Source: CBDUUP01 sp965370435 (lineage in GTDB: Bacteria; Chloroflexota; Anaerolineae; Anaerolineales; UBA11579). Taken from it: DNA of 33,689 bases. The DNA is taken from the NCBI GenBank assembly GCA_965370435.1, contig CBDUUP010000008.1:1-33689 (forward strand), read 5' to 3'. Positions within the stretch are counted from its first letter, which is position 1. Every line of letters starts with the position of its first letter. A model generated the notes under the pieces. It saw nothing but the letters and a program-made list of their open reading frames with translations, ran no database searches and was not told the origin of the DNA. This document shows, in pieces, positions 1 to 8,280 of the stretch. Position numbers and translations under genes: made by a program.

Positions 1-1
1 G

Positions 2-637
2 GCCGCAGACCTGGACTTCCTCTTCGCCGCCGACATCACCGACGGCATCCCCCTGAGCGGGGACTGGGACGGCGACGGCACAGACACCATCGGCGTCTTC
101 TCCCCCAGCCTGGGCGAGTTCCGCCTGCGCAACTCTAACGACGCCGGAGCCGCCGATATCACCCTCTCGCACCCCATCCTGGTTGGCGCGCAGCCCATTA
201 CGGGGACCTGGAACGGCGACGACGTTGACACCATCGGTATCTACGTGAATGGAAAGATCTACCTGCGCAACACCAACTCCATCGGCCAGCCGGACATCAG
301 TTTCAACTTCGGCTCTGCGGGGCTGATCCCCCTGGCCGGAGACTGGGACGGCGACGGCACCGACACCATCGGCACCTTCGACCCGGTGGCCGGAGAGTTT
401 CAACTGCGCAACTCCAACAGCACAGGCCCGGCCGACATCACCATCCAGCACAAAGCGCTCAAGAACAGAACTCCGCTGGCGGGCGACTGGGACGGCGATG
501 GGACGGATACCCTGGGCATCTACGTCAACGGGAAAGTCCTCCTGCGCAACACCAATTCCATCGGCCCGGCGGACCTGAAGTTCAATTATGGCGGCGCGGG
601 ACTGCTCCCGGTGACGGGGAATTGGGATGATAGTTAG
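2..637 (+). CDS. DWDGDGTD-repeat surface protein, C-terminal fragment (5' end outside window)
   Basis: The frame is open from the first bases of the window to a TAG at 635-637, so this is the C-terminal part of a longer protein. It consists of about four and a half copies of a roughly 47-residue unit built on GDWDGDGTDTIG followed by a strand reading like FRLRNSNS. The Asp/Gly-rich core resembles the calcium-binding loops of FG-GAP/VCBS-type beta-propeller repeats in secreted bacterial proteins. The repeats alternate between two flavours (TFDPVAGEF and IYVNGKI). No enzymatic domain is visible in the remaining part. It is most likely exported and may be an adhesin or a beta-propeller appendage of a hydrolase, but the missing N-terminus would decide that. 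Confidence 0.8.
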   Translation, partial: AADLDFLFAADITDGIPLSGDWDGDGTDTIGVFSPSLGEFRLRNSNDAGAADITLSHPILVGAQPITGTWNGDDVDTIGIYVNGKIYLRNTNSIGQPDISFNFGSAGLIPLAGDWDGDGTDTIGTFDPVAGEFQLRNSNSTGPADITIQHKALKNRTPLAGDWDGDGTDTLGIYVNGKVLLRNTNSIGPADLKFNYGGAGLLPVTGNWDDS

Positions 638-679
638 CGTTGGAACGTTTACACGTTGAAACGTTCTAACGTTCAACGC
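637..679. repeat. AACGTT-rich inverted repeat after the repeat protein
   Basis: Directly after the stop codon, GCGTTGGAACGTT (637-649) is nearly complementary to AACGTTCAACGC (668-679), with one bulged base. The intervening bases again contain ACGTT units. It could fold as a hairpin in the transcript, but no T-run follows it. Confidence 0.5.
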
Positions 680-695
680 CCTAAAAGAGTGGACA

Positions 696-730
696 GTGGA
701 GGCGGAAGGTTCGCCTCCACCGTTTATTTT
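696..730 (+). terminator. Intrinsic terminator for the repeat protein
   Basis: GTGGAGGCG (696-704) and CGCCTCCAC (712-720) form a perfect 9-bp stem with a 7-nt loop, followed by CGTTTATTTT. It lies between two convergent genes. The T-rich side favours termination of the plus-strand gene. Confidence 0.8.
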
Positions 731-782
731 CTTCGTTGACCACTAAGACCACTCAGACCAGTCAGACCAGCCCCAATTGCCC

Positions 783-1235
783 TTATTCCTTCGACTGCCT
801 CTGCCTCCAGGGGATCAACAGCAGAAAACCAATGGCGATCACCGCCTCTCCGATAACCACGCCCTGCGCTTGTACCGGGCCAAAGAAAGGAACCCCAGGC
901 AGCGGGTGGCTGCCGAAACCGAACACGTCCGCCATGCCCGACACCGCCGCGATCACGTAGCCGGTAGCCACCAGCCGGTGGCCGATATCGGCGGTGATAG
1001 TGCGCTGGCGTCCGTTCCACAACGTAGCATGGCTGAGATAGCCCCCCGCGCAAATAAGCGCTAACCCCAATAAAAAGACCGGAATCTGCACGAACCCGAT
1101 CACCGGGCTGCGATCCAGGTTAAAGATGCTGGGGTCTGCCCCCAGCACGAACAAGAACAGGCCGATTCCGGCGAGGGTCAACCCTAACCAGGTAGGCAAA
1201 CGGCCGCTTCGGATGCGAGGTAAATTCTCGGTCAT
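783..1235 (-). CDS. Four-helix integral membrane protein of unknown function
   Basis: This 150-residue protein has about four hydrophobic segments (residues roughly 16-34, 45-65, 84-102 and 120-142) and a basic C-terminal tail (PWRQRQSKE). I do not recognise a family and see no catalytic motif. The ATG overlaps the stop of the upstream dipeptidase gene by four bases (ATGA at 1235-1232), and GGAG lies 5 nt upstream of it. It is therefore probably translationally coupled to the dipeptidase gene and belongs to the same operon. It could be a small transport accessory or stress membrane protein, but nothing in the sequence identifies its job. Confidence 0.75.
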   Translation of the reverse strand: MTENLPRIRSGRLPTWLGLTLAGIGLFLFVLGADPSIFNLDRSPVIGFVQIPVFLLGLALICAGGYLSHATLWNGRQRTITADIGHRLVATGYVIAAVSGMADVFGFGSHPLPGVPFFGPVQAQGVVIGEAVIAIGFLLLIPWRQRQSKE

Positions 1236-2329
1236 ACGCTCTCCGGGAGGCGGTTCCGCAGCAAGTGTAGCCAGTTTCCCCCCAGAATGGCAGCGATATC
1301 TTGGTCGCCGTATCCTTTCTCGGCCAGCAGCGGGGCCAGTTTTTGTAAATCTGAAACCGTGTCTACCTCGTGCGGAACGGATTGCAGGCCAAAGCCGCCG
1401 TCAAAATCGCTGCCGATGCCCGCGTGTCGGGCGTCTCCCGCCATCTGGCAGATGTGGTCTATCTGAGCGACCACAAGGTCCAGGGGGACGGCTTGGCGTC
1501 CGTCGCTCTTCGTCCAGCCATGCAGCAAGAAACCGTTATAAGGTACCACCCCTATGACGCCCTCCCGCTCCAGGATGCCGGCGATCATGCGGTCGGTGAG
1601 GAATCGGTTGCTCTCAGCGCCTTTGAGCAAGGATTTGGCATTGGCGTGGCTGGCGATGATTGCCCCTGGATAATGATCCAGCGACTGCATGACCGCCTCT
1701 TCATCCATGTGGCTGAGGTCCAGGACGAAACCTATGTCGGCCATGCCATCCAGCAAGGCGTAGCCTTCGGAAGTCAGCGGGCCGGGTTCGTTGGTGCCGC
1801 CGCAGAAGCGAGTCCCCGCCCAGGCCGGGCCGATCATGCGCACGCCCCATCTCCACCAATCTTCCAATTCGGCTGCCTCCCGCACCCCCTCGGCGGCCTC
1901 CATTAAAACCACCAGCCCAACCGGATGGCCCTCCTCGCCCTCCGGCAGCGGCGCTTCCCAGTGCGCCAACACCGTCTGGAGGTCCTCGCCAGTATGCAGC
2001 AGGCGGAACTTGTCGGGGTGTTCATCGGTCAAGCGGTGGTAAGCGTCGAGTTGGGCGCGGTAAAGTTGGTGGGCTTCGTCCGGGGTTGCATAGCACTGTT
2101 TATCCCACTCGCCGAGTTTCCGGTGGATGGGAGAAACGAAAAGGGTGGCGAACACCACCGCCACCTCCCCGCGCTGGTAGTCCGGCCAGCCGAGCAAAGA
2201 GTCGCCGTTGCGGGCGGGAGTCTCTCCTCCCTCTTCCAGACGGCGAGTCTCCTCCGCAGCCAGCGTATAGTCTCGGCCAAAGCTGACCATATTCCAGGCC
2301 ATATCCTGATGAGCGTCTACGATGAGCAA
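1232..2329 (-). CDS. Membrane dipeptidase, peptidase family M19 (renal dipeptidase-like)
   Basis: M19 enzymes are zinc dipeptidases with a TIM barrel that hydrolyse dipeptides, including some with a D-residue. The metal-binding set is visible: HxD at the N-terminus (DAHQD, residues 6-9), the bridging glutamate in VLMEAAEG, histidines in LDLSHMDE and IIASHANAK, and the aspartate in GIGSDFDGG. Length (365 aa) fits the family, and no signal peptide is seen, so it is probably cytoplasmic. The start is a TTG at 2329, supported by AGGAG about 6 nt upstream and placing the HxD motif right at the N-terminus, as is usual. It is followed by an overlapping membrane-protein gene and preceded on the same strand by an LLM oxidoreductase and an M42 peptidase, suggesting peptide catabolism. 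Confidence 0.93.
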   Translation of the reverse strand: MLIVDAHQDMAWNMVSFGRDYTLAAEETRRLEEGGETPARNGDSLLGWPDYQRGEVAVVFATLFVSPIHRKLGEWDKQCYATPDEAHQLYRAQLDAYHRLTDEHPDKFRLLHTGEDLQTVLAHWEAPLPEGEEGHPVGLVVLMEAAEGVREAAELEDWWRWGVRMIGPAWAGTRFCGGTNEPGPLTSEGYALLDGMADIGFVLDLSHMDEEAVMQSLDHYPGAIIASHANAKSLLKGAESNRFLTDRMIAGILEREGVIGVVPYNGFLLHGWTKSDGRQAVPLDLVVAQIDHICQMAGDARHAGIGSDFDGGFGLQSVPHEVDTVSDLQKLAPLLAEKGYGDQDIAAILGGNWLHLLRNRLPESV

Positions 2330-2434
2330 ATAAGTCTCCTATAAATCCTTGGAATATATTTTTACGGTAATGTAAGGACGGGTCTCAGACTCGTCCTCTC
2401 CGCCAACCATCAATCTCAATCATTAATCATAACT

Positions 2435-2459
2435 CCCCTCTCCCTTCCAGGGAGAGGGG
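2435..2459. repeat. CCCCTCTCCC palindrome, REP-like, possible terminator
   Basis: CCCCTCTCCC (2435-2444) and GGGAGAGGGG (2450-2459) form a perfect 10-bp stem with a 5-nt loop, followed by a TCGGGGGTGAGGG tail. Elements of this form are widely dispersed in bacterial genomes. It lies between the LLM gene stop and the M19 gene start, so it could terminate or stabilise the LLM transcript, although no T-run follows on the minus strand. Confidence 0.65.
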
Positions 2460-2489
2460 TCGGGGGTGAGGGTCACGTCATCCTAATTC

Positions 2490-3494
2490 TCAAACCTCAT
2501 TGATCCCCTCCACCAACCCCCGCCAAAAATCATCCCGGTCCCCGGGGGAGAAAGGCGTATAAACCATCAAGCGGTCGGCCAAACCGGTGTAGCGTTCAAT
2601 AAGGGCATCGGCCAGGTCGCCGGGGTCTGCCTGGGTGGCGAAGTTCGCCAAGATATTGTCGGTGATGAGGGCGGGCATGTCAGCCCACTGCTTCTTAGCC
2701 GCCATCCGGGAAAGTTGCTGGGCGGTCTCCTCCTCGCCGTGCAGCGCCATGACCGGCCGGTAGGAGGGCGTGGAAGCGTAGAAGGCGATCTGCTGGCGGA
2801 CGAACTCAAGCTCCTCCGGGTTGGTGGCCGCAAAGGCCGGGACGGTGATCTGCAAGTCGGCGCGGGTCCGGGCTGTTTTTTTCGTCCCCGCCTCGATAGC
2901 CGGGAAGATGACTTCCCGCAGATAGCGGGGGCTGTGGAAAGGATGGACGTGGAAGCCGTCCGCCGCCTCTCCGGCCAGCTTCGCCAGCCCGGTATTGACT
3001 CCCGCGATAAGGATAGGAATGTTGGGGTGGGCGATAGGCCCCGGGGTGAAGAAGGGCGACGATAAGGTCAGTTTATAATATTCCCCTCGGAAGTTGAGCG
3101 GCCCGCCCGTCTCCCAGGACTGCCAGAAAGCGCGCAGAGCCAATATCTGCTCCCGAAGTTTCTTGACCGGCGACTCCGGCCAGGGCATCCCGAACCTGCG
3201 CACGATGTGGGCCTTGACCTGGGTGCCCAGCCCCAGCAGGAAGCGTCCCCCGGAGGCCTCCGCCAGGTCCCAGGCAGTGTAAGCCATGGTGGCCGGGCTG
3301 CGGGCGAATCCCACCGCGATGGCGGTGCCAAATTGCAGCCGCTGGGTGTGCTCAGCGATCAACGCGCCGGGGAGAAAGGGGTCGTGCTGGGTCTCAGCAA
3401 CCCAGGCCGCCCCGAAACCCATCGCCTCAGCGGCCCGGGCCAATTCAGGGATAGCTTTCAGCGTGGTTGGAGGAAAAATTGCGTCTAGGATCAT
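2490..3494 (-). CDS. LLM-class flavin-dependent oxidoreductase (luciferase-like fold)
   Basis: This 334-residue protein has the hallmarks of the bacterial luciferase-like/F420-dependent oxidoreductase superfamily: N-terminal LDAIFPPTTL then AEAMGFGAAWVAETQHDPFLP, the flavin-phosphate region TAIAVGFARSP followed by AYTAWDLAEASGGRFLLGLGTQ, and a late PILIAGVNTGLAKLAGEAADG segment. The pattern fits the F420-dependent subfamily exemplified by MSMEG_2256 better than FMN alkanal monooxygenases, but the cofactor cannot be assigned from motifs alone. The substrate is unknown. It is a cytoplasmic TIM barrel. The gene follows the M42 peptidase by 37 nt on the same strand and probably shares its transcript. 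Only a weak ribosome site (GAGAAA) precedes the ATG. Confidence 0.88.
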   Translation of the reverse strand: MILDAIFPPTTLKAIPELARAAEAMGFGAAWVAETQHDPFLPGALIAEHTQRLQFGTAIAVGFARSPATMAYTAWDLAEASGGRFLLGLGTQVKAHIVRRFGMPWPESPVKKLREQILALRAFWQSWETGGPLNFRGEYYKLTLSSPFFTPGPIAHPNIPILIAGVNTGLAKLAGEAADGFHVHPFHSPRYLREVIFPAIEAGTKKTARTRADLQITVPAFAATNPEELEFVRQQIAFYASTPSYRPVMALHGEEETAQQLSRMAAKKQWADMPALITDNILANFATQADPGDLADALIERYTGLADRLMVYTPFSPGDRDDFWRGLVEGINEV

Positions 3495-3531
3495 TTTCTC
3501 TAATTATTTCCTGGTTTTTCCGATGGGTCGT

Positions 3532-4581
3532 CTAACTCAACAAATACGCCACCACCCACTGCGTGGTCGCGTTCAATCCCTCGGTGTGGGTGCGCTCGTA
3601 ATTGTGGGAGGCGTCCACCCCAGGGCCGATCAAGGCCACCGCCACGTCCCCTCCGGCCCGCCAGAAGGCCTCGCCGTCGGAGCCGTAGAAGGGATAAATG
3701 TCCACCTTGAAGGCGATCTCGTGTTCCTCGGCCAGTTTCCGCAGCCGTTGGGTGAGGCCGTGATGGTAAGGCCCGCCGGAGTCCTTCACGCATAAAGTGG
3801 CATGGAACTCGTCCGATTCCTGCCCCTCGCCGACCGCCGCCATATCTACCGTCACCAGTTCTACTGCCTCCGGGGGGATGCCCGCCGAAGCCCCGTGCCC
3901 GACTTCCTCGTAATTGCTGATATGTAAATAGGTGGTCTGCTTGGGTTTTAGACCCGCATCGTGCAGGGTCTTGACCGCCGACAGCAAGTTGGCGACGCAA
4001 GCCTTGTCGTCCAGATAGCGGGAGCGGACGAAGCCGTTGGTGACCTCCACCCGGGGGTCGAAAGCGACGAAGTCGCCCACCGAAATGCCCAGTTCCCGGG
4101 TCTCGTCGGCGGAGGTCGTGCGGGCGTCCAGGCGAACTTCCATGTTGTCATCTTCTCGCTTGGTCTCGCGGAGCTTGGCCCCATAGACGTGAGCGGAAGC
4201 CTGGTTGAGCAGCAGCGACCCGCGCACCGTCTTATCCCCCTGGGTGAAGACCGTGCAGCCTTCCCCCTCCACCGTGTTCCAGATGGTTCCGCCGATCCTG
4301 GTCAGCTTGAGGCGGCCGTTGCCCTTGATCTCCTTGACCATGGCTCCCAGGGTGTCGGCGTGCGCGGTGAGCGCTCGGGGAGCGTTATCGCTTTCGCCCG
4401 GCCAGGTCGCCACCAACGCGCCCTTGCGAGTGCGCTTCAGGCTGAGTTCTGGAAAAGCGGAAAAGGCTTTCTCGGTTAATTCGATGGCTCGGTGAGCGAA
4501 TCCAGTTGGGCTGGGAGTGTTGAGCAGTTCGACCAGGAAATCCAGCATGTATTGGGTGTCAATTGGGGGGAGTGTAGGCAT
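3532..4581 (-). CDS. M42 family metallo-aminopeptidase (PepA/FrvX/tetrahedral aminopeptidase-like)
   Basis: M42 peptidases are cytoplasmic dinuclear-zinc or cobalt aminopeptidases that form tetrahedral dodecamers and trim short peptides. The five metal ligands and the catalytic glutamate are recognisable: ALTAHADTLG (His, with the conserved Asp two residues on), RYLDDKACV (bridging Asp), NYEEVGHGAS (catalytic Glu and ligand Glu), VTVDMAAVG (Asp) and DASHNYERTH (His near the C-terminus). At 349 residues it has normal family length. The ATG is preceded by GAGGA close to the start. It heads a minus-strand cluster with the LLM oxidoreductase and M19 dipeptidase. The substrate range cannot be read from sequence. 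Confidence 0.93.
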   Translation of the reverse strand: MPTLPPIDTQYMLDFLVELLNTPSPTGFAHRAIELTEKAFSAFPELSLKRTRKGALVATWPGESDNAPRALTAHADTLGAMVKEIKGNGRLKLTRIGGTIWNTVEGEGCTVFTQGDKTVRGSLLLNQASAHVYGAKLRETKREDDNMEVRLDARTTSADETRELGISVGDFVAFDPRVEVTNGFVRSRYLDDKACVANLLSAVKTLHDAGLKPKQTTYLHISNYEEVGHGASAGIPPEAVELVTVDMAAVGEGQESDEFHATLCVKDSGGPYHHGLTQRLRKLAEEHEIAFKVDIYPFYGSDGEAFWRAGGDVAVALIGPGVDASHNYERTHTEGLNATTQWVVAYLLS

Positions 4582-4645
4582 AGGTCCTCGGGGGATGGAT
4601 TGAGTAGTTTGGCGTAATGGAATGGGTTGGGGTTATACCCCGTAA

Positions 4646-4651
4646 ATTATA
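4646..4651 (-). promoter_or_regulatory. Possible -10 box upstream of the M42 peptidase gene
   Basis: TATAAT on the minus strand, about 65 nt upstream of the M42 start, is followed by a small GGGGTATAACCCC palindrome near the expected transcription start. I see no convincing -35 box, so this is a weak call. Confidence 0.3.
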
Positions 4652-4721
4652 CCGCAACTAGCGGCCCCACATCTCTCGTGAAAGTCGTACGTTAATTGGT
4701 TTATGGCGCTAAAACTGCTTG

Positions 4722-6863
4722 CTAATTGCCCCGAACCTGATCCGCCTTATCCTTGGCAAGATAAAGACATTGGTCCGCGTTGGCGATCAAGTCTTCCACA
4801 GAGGCCGCATCCTGGGGGAAGGAGGCGATCCCAATGGACATGGATAGATTTAATTCTTTAATATGCTCGCTAGGGCATTTGTTCAGGGCCTTCTTGAGTT
4901 TCTCCCCCACCTGTTGGGCCACTGTGTGATCGGTTTCAGGCAGGAGCAGAGCAAACTCGTCGCCGCCATAACGGGCCAGGAAATCGGTATCCCGAACCAC
5001 CTTCTGCAAGCATTGGGCGATAAGCTTCAGCGTCTGGTCTCCCGCCGGGTGTCCGTAGGTATCGTTGACCCGCTTGAAGCCATCCAGATCCATCATGATG
5101 ACCGAGAAGGTTCGCTGGTAGCGGCTGGCCCTGCGCATTTCGATGTCCAGGCGCTGGTCTAAAGCCCGGCGGTTGGCCAGGCCGGTGAGGGGATCGGTGC
5201 GGGCTTGATGCTTGACCAGGTCGTGCAGCCGGGCGTTGGCGATAGCGATGGCGGCCTGGTCGCCCAGCAGCCGCAGCAGGCGCAAATCACTTTCTGTAAA
5301 CGCGTTGGACTCTTGGTGGGCTACGTTCATCACCCCTACCACCCGGTTGCCGATTTTAAGCGGCAGCCCCACGATTGAACCCTCCCAATCGCTGGGAGTG
5401 TCTGCAAACAAGGGATGGATGCGCATGTTTTGGACGACGATGGCGTCTCCATGTTTGGCGACCGTATAGGTCAAGCCATCGGGGCGTGGTTCCGCCCAGC
5501 TTATCCCTTCCTGGTCATTGGCGAACAAAGCCGCCCCAAAGCTCAAGGTATCCTCTTTGAAAATAAAAATGTGGGCATCCTTGATACCCTCCAGGAGACT
5601 CAGCGTGCTCTTGAGGATCGCTTTCAAAACATCTTGGGAATCCAGAGTCGTGGTCAGTCCCAGGCTGGCCTGACGCAGGGCTTCTAATTCTGTGGCCCGT
5701 TTTTCAACCGCTTTGTGCAAGCGCGCATTCTCTATAGCAATCGCGGCCTGGTCGCCCAATAGGTGCAGCAAGTGCAGGTCGTTTTCCGAAAAGGCGTGCG
5801 TTTTTAATTGAGATACGTTCATCACCCCGACCACCCGGTCCCTTATTTTCAGAGGCATCCCTACAATAGAGCCTTGCCATTCGGCGGGAGCACGGGCATA
5901 CAAAGAATCGGCGCGCATATCCTGGACAATTATGGACTCGCCCCGCTTGGCGACTGCGTAGGTCAATCCGTCCAGGCGCGGTTCGGTCGAGATCGGCTCA
6001 TCCCGCCCATCGGTCCACAAGGCGGCGTTGAATTTCAAGGCCCCATTTTGATAAAGGAATATATGGGCATTTTGAGCGTCCTCCAGCAGGTCCAGGGTGC
6101 TTTTGAGGATGGCGCCCAAAACGTCTTGCAGATCAAGATGAGTTGTCAGGCTGAGGCTGGCCTGGCGCAGGGCTTCCAACTCCGCGGCCCGCTGCTTAGA
6201 TTCTTTCAGCAGTTTGGCTCGTTCAATGGCGCTCCCTACGTGATGGGCGAATAGCTGGCCCAGAGCAATTTCCTCGTCGCTGAATGTGCGGGCTTTATTT
6301 TGATCGTAAACCTCAATGAACCCTATGATCTCGTTTTGCGCAAATAGAGGCAGGAGGACCAAAGCCTGGGCCTTGGATAACTGCAAGGCCTTTCGATCGG
6401 CGGAGTTTGCCTTAGGCGTGTCTACCTGCACTTGTTGGGGGAATAGGCTTTCCGCAACCTCTATGGTGAGAGGCAACTCTCCAAGATCAAAGGACTGCCG
6501 CCAATCTTCGTCCAACTCTCTGGCCTGTTTGGAAAAACCGGCCAGGTATTGGGTCTTTTTTGTGGTTGGGTTCCAGAGGGATAGGATACATATATCGGCC
6601 CGCAAGAACCGGGTCATGTAATTGGCCCCCATTTCGGCGACTTCTTTAACTTCCAGAAGCGAAGAGATGACCGAGACCGCATCCAATAAGGTGGCTATGT
6701 CTTGGCCCCAGCGATGGTAGCGTTCGTGTAAATCGGCGCGTTGCGTGGAGGAAAGCAATTCCCCCGTTGTGGGGCGAGTGTCTTTTTTATCCCCTGAGGG
6801 GGGAGCTTTTTGGGGATCTCTTTGCTCCGTGGTAGGCATAATTTTTTCTAACCGTATTGCCAT
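4722..6863 (-). CDS. Triple-GAF sensor diguanylate cyclase (GGDEF)
   Basis: This 713-residue soluble protein has three GAF domains (about residues 55-215, 240-385 and 405-545) and a C-terminal GGDEF domain (about 554-713). It should make cyclic di-GMP from two GTP. The active-site motif GGDEF (633-637) is intact, and RDTD (624-627) lies five residues before it, so the product-inhibition I-site is also present. GAF2 and GAF3 look like a recent internal duplication: both start with ATELEALRQASL and share ILKSTL, GLTYAVAK/GLTYTVAK and GNRVVGVMNV-like segments. There are no transmembrane segments, so it senses a cytoplasmic signal. The start is ambiguous between 6863 and an ATG eight codons in (6839); neither has a strong ribosome site. 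Confidence 0.93.
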   Translation of the reverse strand: MAIRLEKIMPTTEQRDPQKAPPSGDKKDTRPTTGELLSSTQRADLHERYHRWGQDIATLLDAVSVISSLLEVKEVAEMGANYMTRFLRADICILSLWNPTTKKTQYLAGFSKQARELDEDWRQSFDLGELPLTIEVAESLFPQQVQVDTPKANSADRKALQLSKAQALVLLPLFAQNEIIGFIEVYDQNKARTFSDEEIALGQLFAHHVGSAIERAKLLKESKQRAAELEALRQASLSLTTHLDLQDVLGAILKSTLDLLEDAQNAHIFLYQNGALKFNAALWTDGRDEPISTEPRLDGLTYAVAKRGESIIVQDMRADSLYARAPAEWQGSIVGMPLKIRDRVVGVMNVSQLKTHAFSENDLHLLHLLGDQAAIAIENARLHKAVEKRATELEALRQASLGLTTTLDSQDVLKAILKSTLSLLEGIKDAHIFIFKEDTLSFGAALFANDQEGISWAEPRPDGLTYTVAKHGDAIVVQNMRIHPLFADTPSDWEGSIVGLPLKIGNRVVGVMNVAHQESNAFTESDLRLLRLLGDQAAIAIANARLHDLVKHQARTDPLTGLANRRALDQRLDIEMRRASRYQRTFSVIMMDLDGFKRVNDTYGHPAGDQTLKLIAQCLQKVVRDTDFLARYGGDEFALLLPETDHTVAQQVGEKLKKALNKCPSEHIKELNLSMSIGIASFPQDAASVEDLIANADQCLYLAKDKADQVRGN

Positions 6864-6872
6864 GCTTGATTA

Positions 6873-6900
6873 TAAAGTTTAGGATAAGCCCTAAACTTTA
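6873..6900. promoter_or_regulatory. Perfect 11-bp inverted repeat upstream of the GGDEF gene (operator or 5' leader hairpin)
   Basis: TAAAGTTTAGG (6873-6883) and CCTAAACTTTA (6890-6900) are perfect reverse complements with a 6-bp spacer. The repeat begins 10 nt upstream of the diguanylate cyclase start. It could bind a dimeric regulator or form a leader hairpin at the ribosome-binding region. Confidence 0.55.
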
Positions 6901-7197
6901 CCTATAAGTATACAATAAAAATACGTTTACATTGTACCCTGAGAATGCCGGTTCTGGTAAATTTAAAGCGCCCAATAAGCGTGGAACACGCTCCAAACAT
7001 GTTTCTAGGCTGAAATCTGAATCAATCAAATTAGTGCACAAATGTACATATAAGCATAAATCGAGGCGTTGTGGGTGTCAATAAGCCTAAAGTCCCCTTG
7101 CCTTCCTCTTGCTCATTGGGCGAAAGTAAGGCAAAATAGGCATACCAATAGCTTTATCTACCCCTGAATATCAACTATCTTTGAATGCGAGGACATC
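6901..7197. other. AT-rich divergent intergenic region
   Basis: This region separates the minus-strand GGDEF gene from the plus-strand LiaF-like gene and should hold both promoters. A GTATACT-like -10 for the minus gene lies near 6910. I found no convincing -35 box, RNA gene or ORF. The LiaF-like ATG is preceded by GAGGA 4 nt upstream. Confidence 0.4.
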
Positions 7198-8151
7198 ATG
7201 GACGAAAATCGAATTACTTTTAGACGCCGCCGCCCTTCTATTGTTTGGCCGGTTCTTCTCATCGGCGTGGGCGTCACCCTGCTGCTGGGCAACCTGGATC
7301 AGCTTCCCGCCAACTCTGGGCTGCTCCTGGCCCGCCTGTGGCCGGCGCTCTTGATCCTGGCCGGTATTGACATCGTCGTGGGACGCCGGTCCACCGCCGG
7401 GTGGTTGTTTGGCGGTTTGTTGGCAGTTGTGGTGGTGGGAGGGCTGATCGCTTTGTTGGTCTTCGCCCCCGACCTGCCCATCATGGAGCAGTTGACCGCC
7501 GCCCCAGAGTATCAAGTCGCCGACATCGAAGAGCCATTGGACGAGGTCGAGACCGCCGACGTGGAGATTGATTGGGGGTCGGGGATCAATAGCCTGAACG
7601 CCCTGGATGCGGACAGCGACACGCTCATTTCCGGGTCGTATGGATATTACGGAGACCTGGTCTATACCTTCAATCCTTCTGGCAGCCGGGCCACGATTCG
7701 ATTGGACTCACGCTTGTTCGTGATCGGGGTCCACATTGCATTCGAAAGCCCCGACCGGTCGCTCTCTTTGCACCCGGATGTGGTCTACAATCTGGAACTG
7801 AACACCGGTTCTGGGAAGAATGAATTCGATTTAGATGAATTGCAGCTCAGCCGCCTGGAAATAGATGGCGGTTCCGGCGCCATTGACCTGACCCTGCCCG
7901 GCGGCGATTACCGGACTTCGATTGACGGCGGCTCCGGCGCCTTGACCATCCACCTTCCCGCAGGCGCGGCAGTCCGCGTAGACCTGGACGGCGGCAGCGG
8001 CAGCTTCAACTCCGACTCCGAACTGGAACTGGTGCGCGGCGATAAGGATGACGGCGTCTACGAGACCGACGGTTTCACCGACGCCGACCAGCAGATCATC
8101 ATCATCCTCGACCAAGGCTCCGGCCGCGTCACCATCAAATTTGACCAGTAG
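7198..8151 (+). CDS. LiaF-like membrane protein (LiaF transmembrane domain plus beta-rich C-terminal domain)
   Basis: This 317-residue protein begins with a charged stretch (FRRRRPS) and then three hydrophobic segments (about 17-35, 40-60 and 66-90). The pattern WPVLLIGVGVTLLL, LWPALLILAGIDIVVG is typical of the LiaI/LiaF-like N-terminal domain (DUF5668). Residues about 105-317 are soluble and beta-rich, with repeated GGSGAIDLTLPGG / GGSGALTIHLPAG / GGSGSFNSD units like the toastrack or beta-helical C-terminal domains of LiaF and DUF4097 proteins. In Firmicutes LiaF negatively controls an envelope-stress two-component system; no kinase or regulator is adjacent here, so a role in envelope-stress sensing is inferred. 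Transcription probably ends in the repeat hairpins that follow. Confidence 0.82.
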   Translation: MDENRITFRRRRPSIVWPVLLIGVGVTLLLGNLDQLPANSGLLLARLWPALLILAGIDIVVGRRSTAGWLFGGLLAVVVVGGLIALLVFAPDLPIMEQLTAAPEYQVADIEEPLDEVETADVEIDWGSGINSLNALDADSDTLISGSYGYYGDLVYTFNPSGSRATIRLDSRLFVIGVHIAFESPDRSLSLHPDVVYNLELNTGSGKNEFDLDELQLSRLEIDGGSGAIDLTLPGGDYRTSIDGGSGALTIHLPAGAAVRVDLDGGSGSFNSDSELELVRGDKDDGVYETDGFTDADQQIIIILDQGSGRVTIKFDQ

Positions 8152-8152
8152 G

Positions 8153-8171
8153 GGCAGGCCTTGTGCCTGCC
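8153..8171. repeat. REP-like hairpin, GGCAGGC family
   Basis: GGCAGGC (8153-8159) and GCCTGCC (8165-8171) form a 7-bp stem around CTTGT. The same 20-base core occurs in reverse orientation at 12811-12830, and a degenerate partial copy lies at 8231-8250. This marks a dispersed palindromic repeat family. Confidence 0.7.
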
Positions 8172-8181
8172 TTAGACGCCT

Positions 8182-8216
8182 ACCGTAGGGGCACAGCAAT
8201 GCTGTGCCCCTACGGT
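8182..8216. repeat. 17-bp perfect palindrome (REP-like; may act as terminator)
   Basis: ACCGTAGGGGCACAGCA (8182-8198) and TGCTGTGCCCCTACGGT (8200-8216) are perfect reverse complements with a single central base. It is the strongest hairpin in the window. It sits between the LiaF-like gene and the helical-protein/TGT/methyltransferase unit and could insulate the two transcripts. No T-run follows. Confidence 0.75.
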
Positions 8217-8280
8217 TCACCCCATAACGTAGGGCCTTGTGTCTGCCCCAGACTTTGCCCATGCAATGGAGAATTATCCC

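Noticed and set aside
8239..8280. GTG start adding 14 residues to the small helical protein
   Set aside because: It begins inside REP-like repeat DNA without a ribosome site; ATG 8281 has GGAG upstream.
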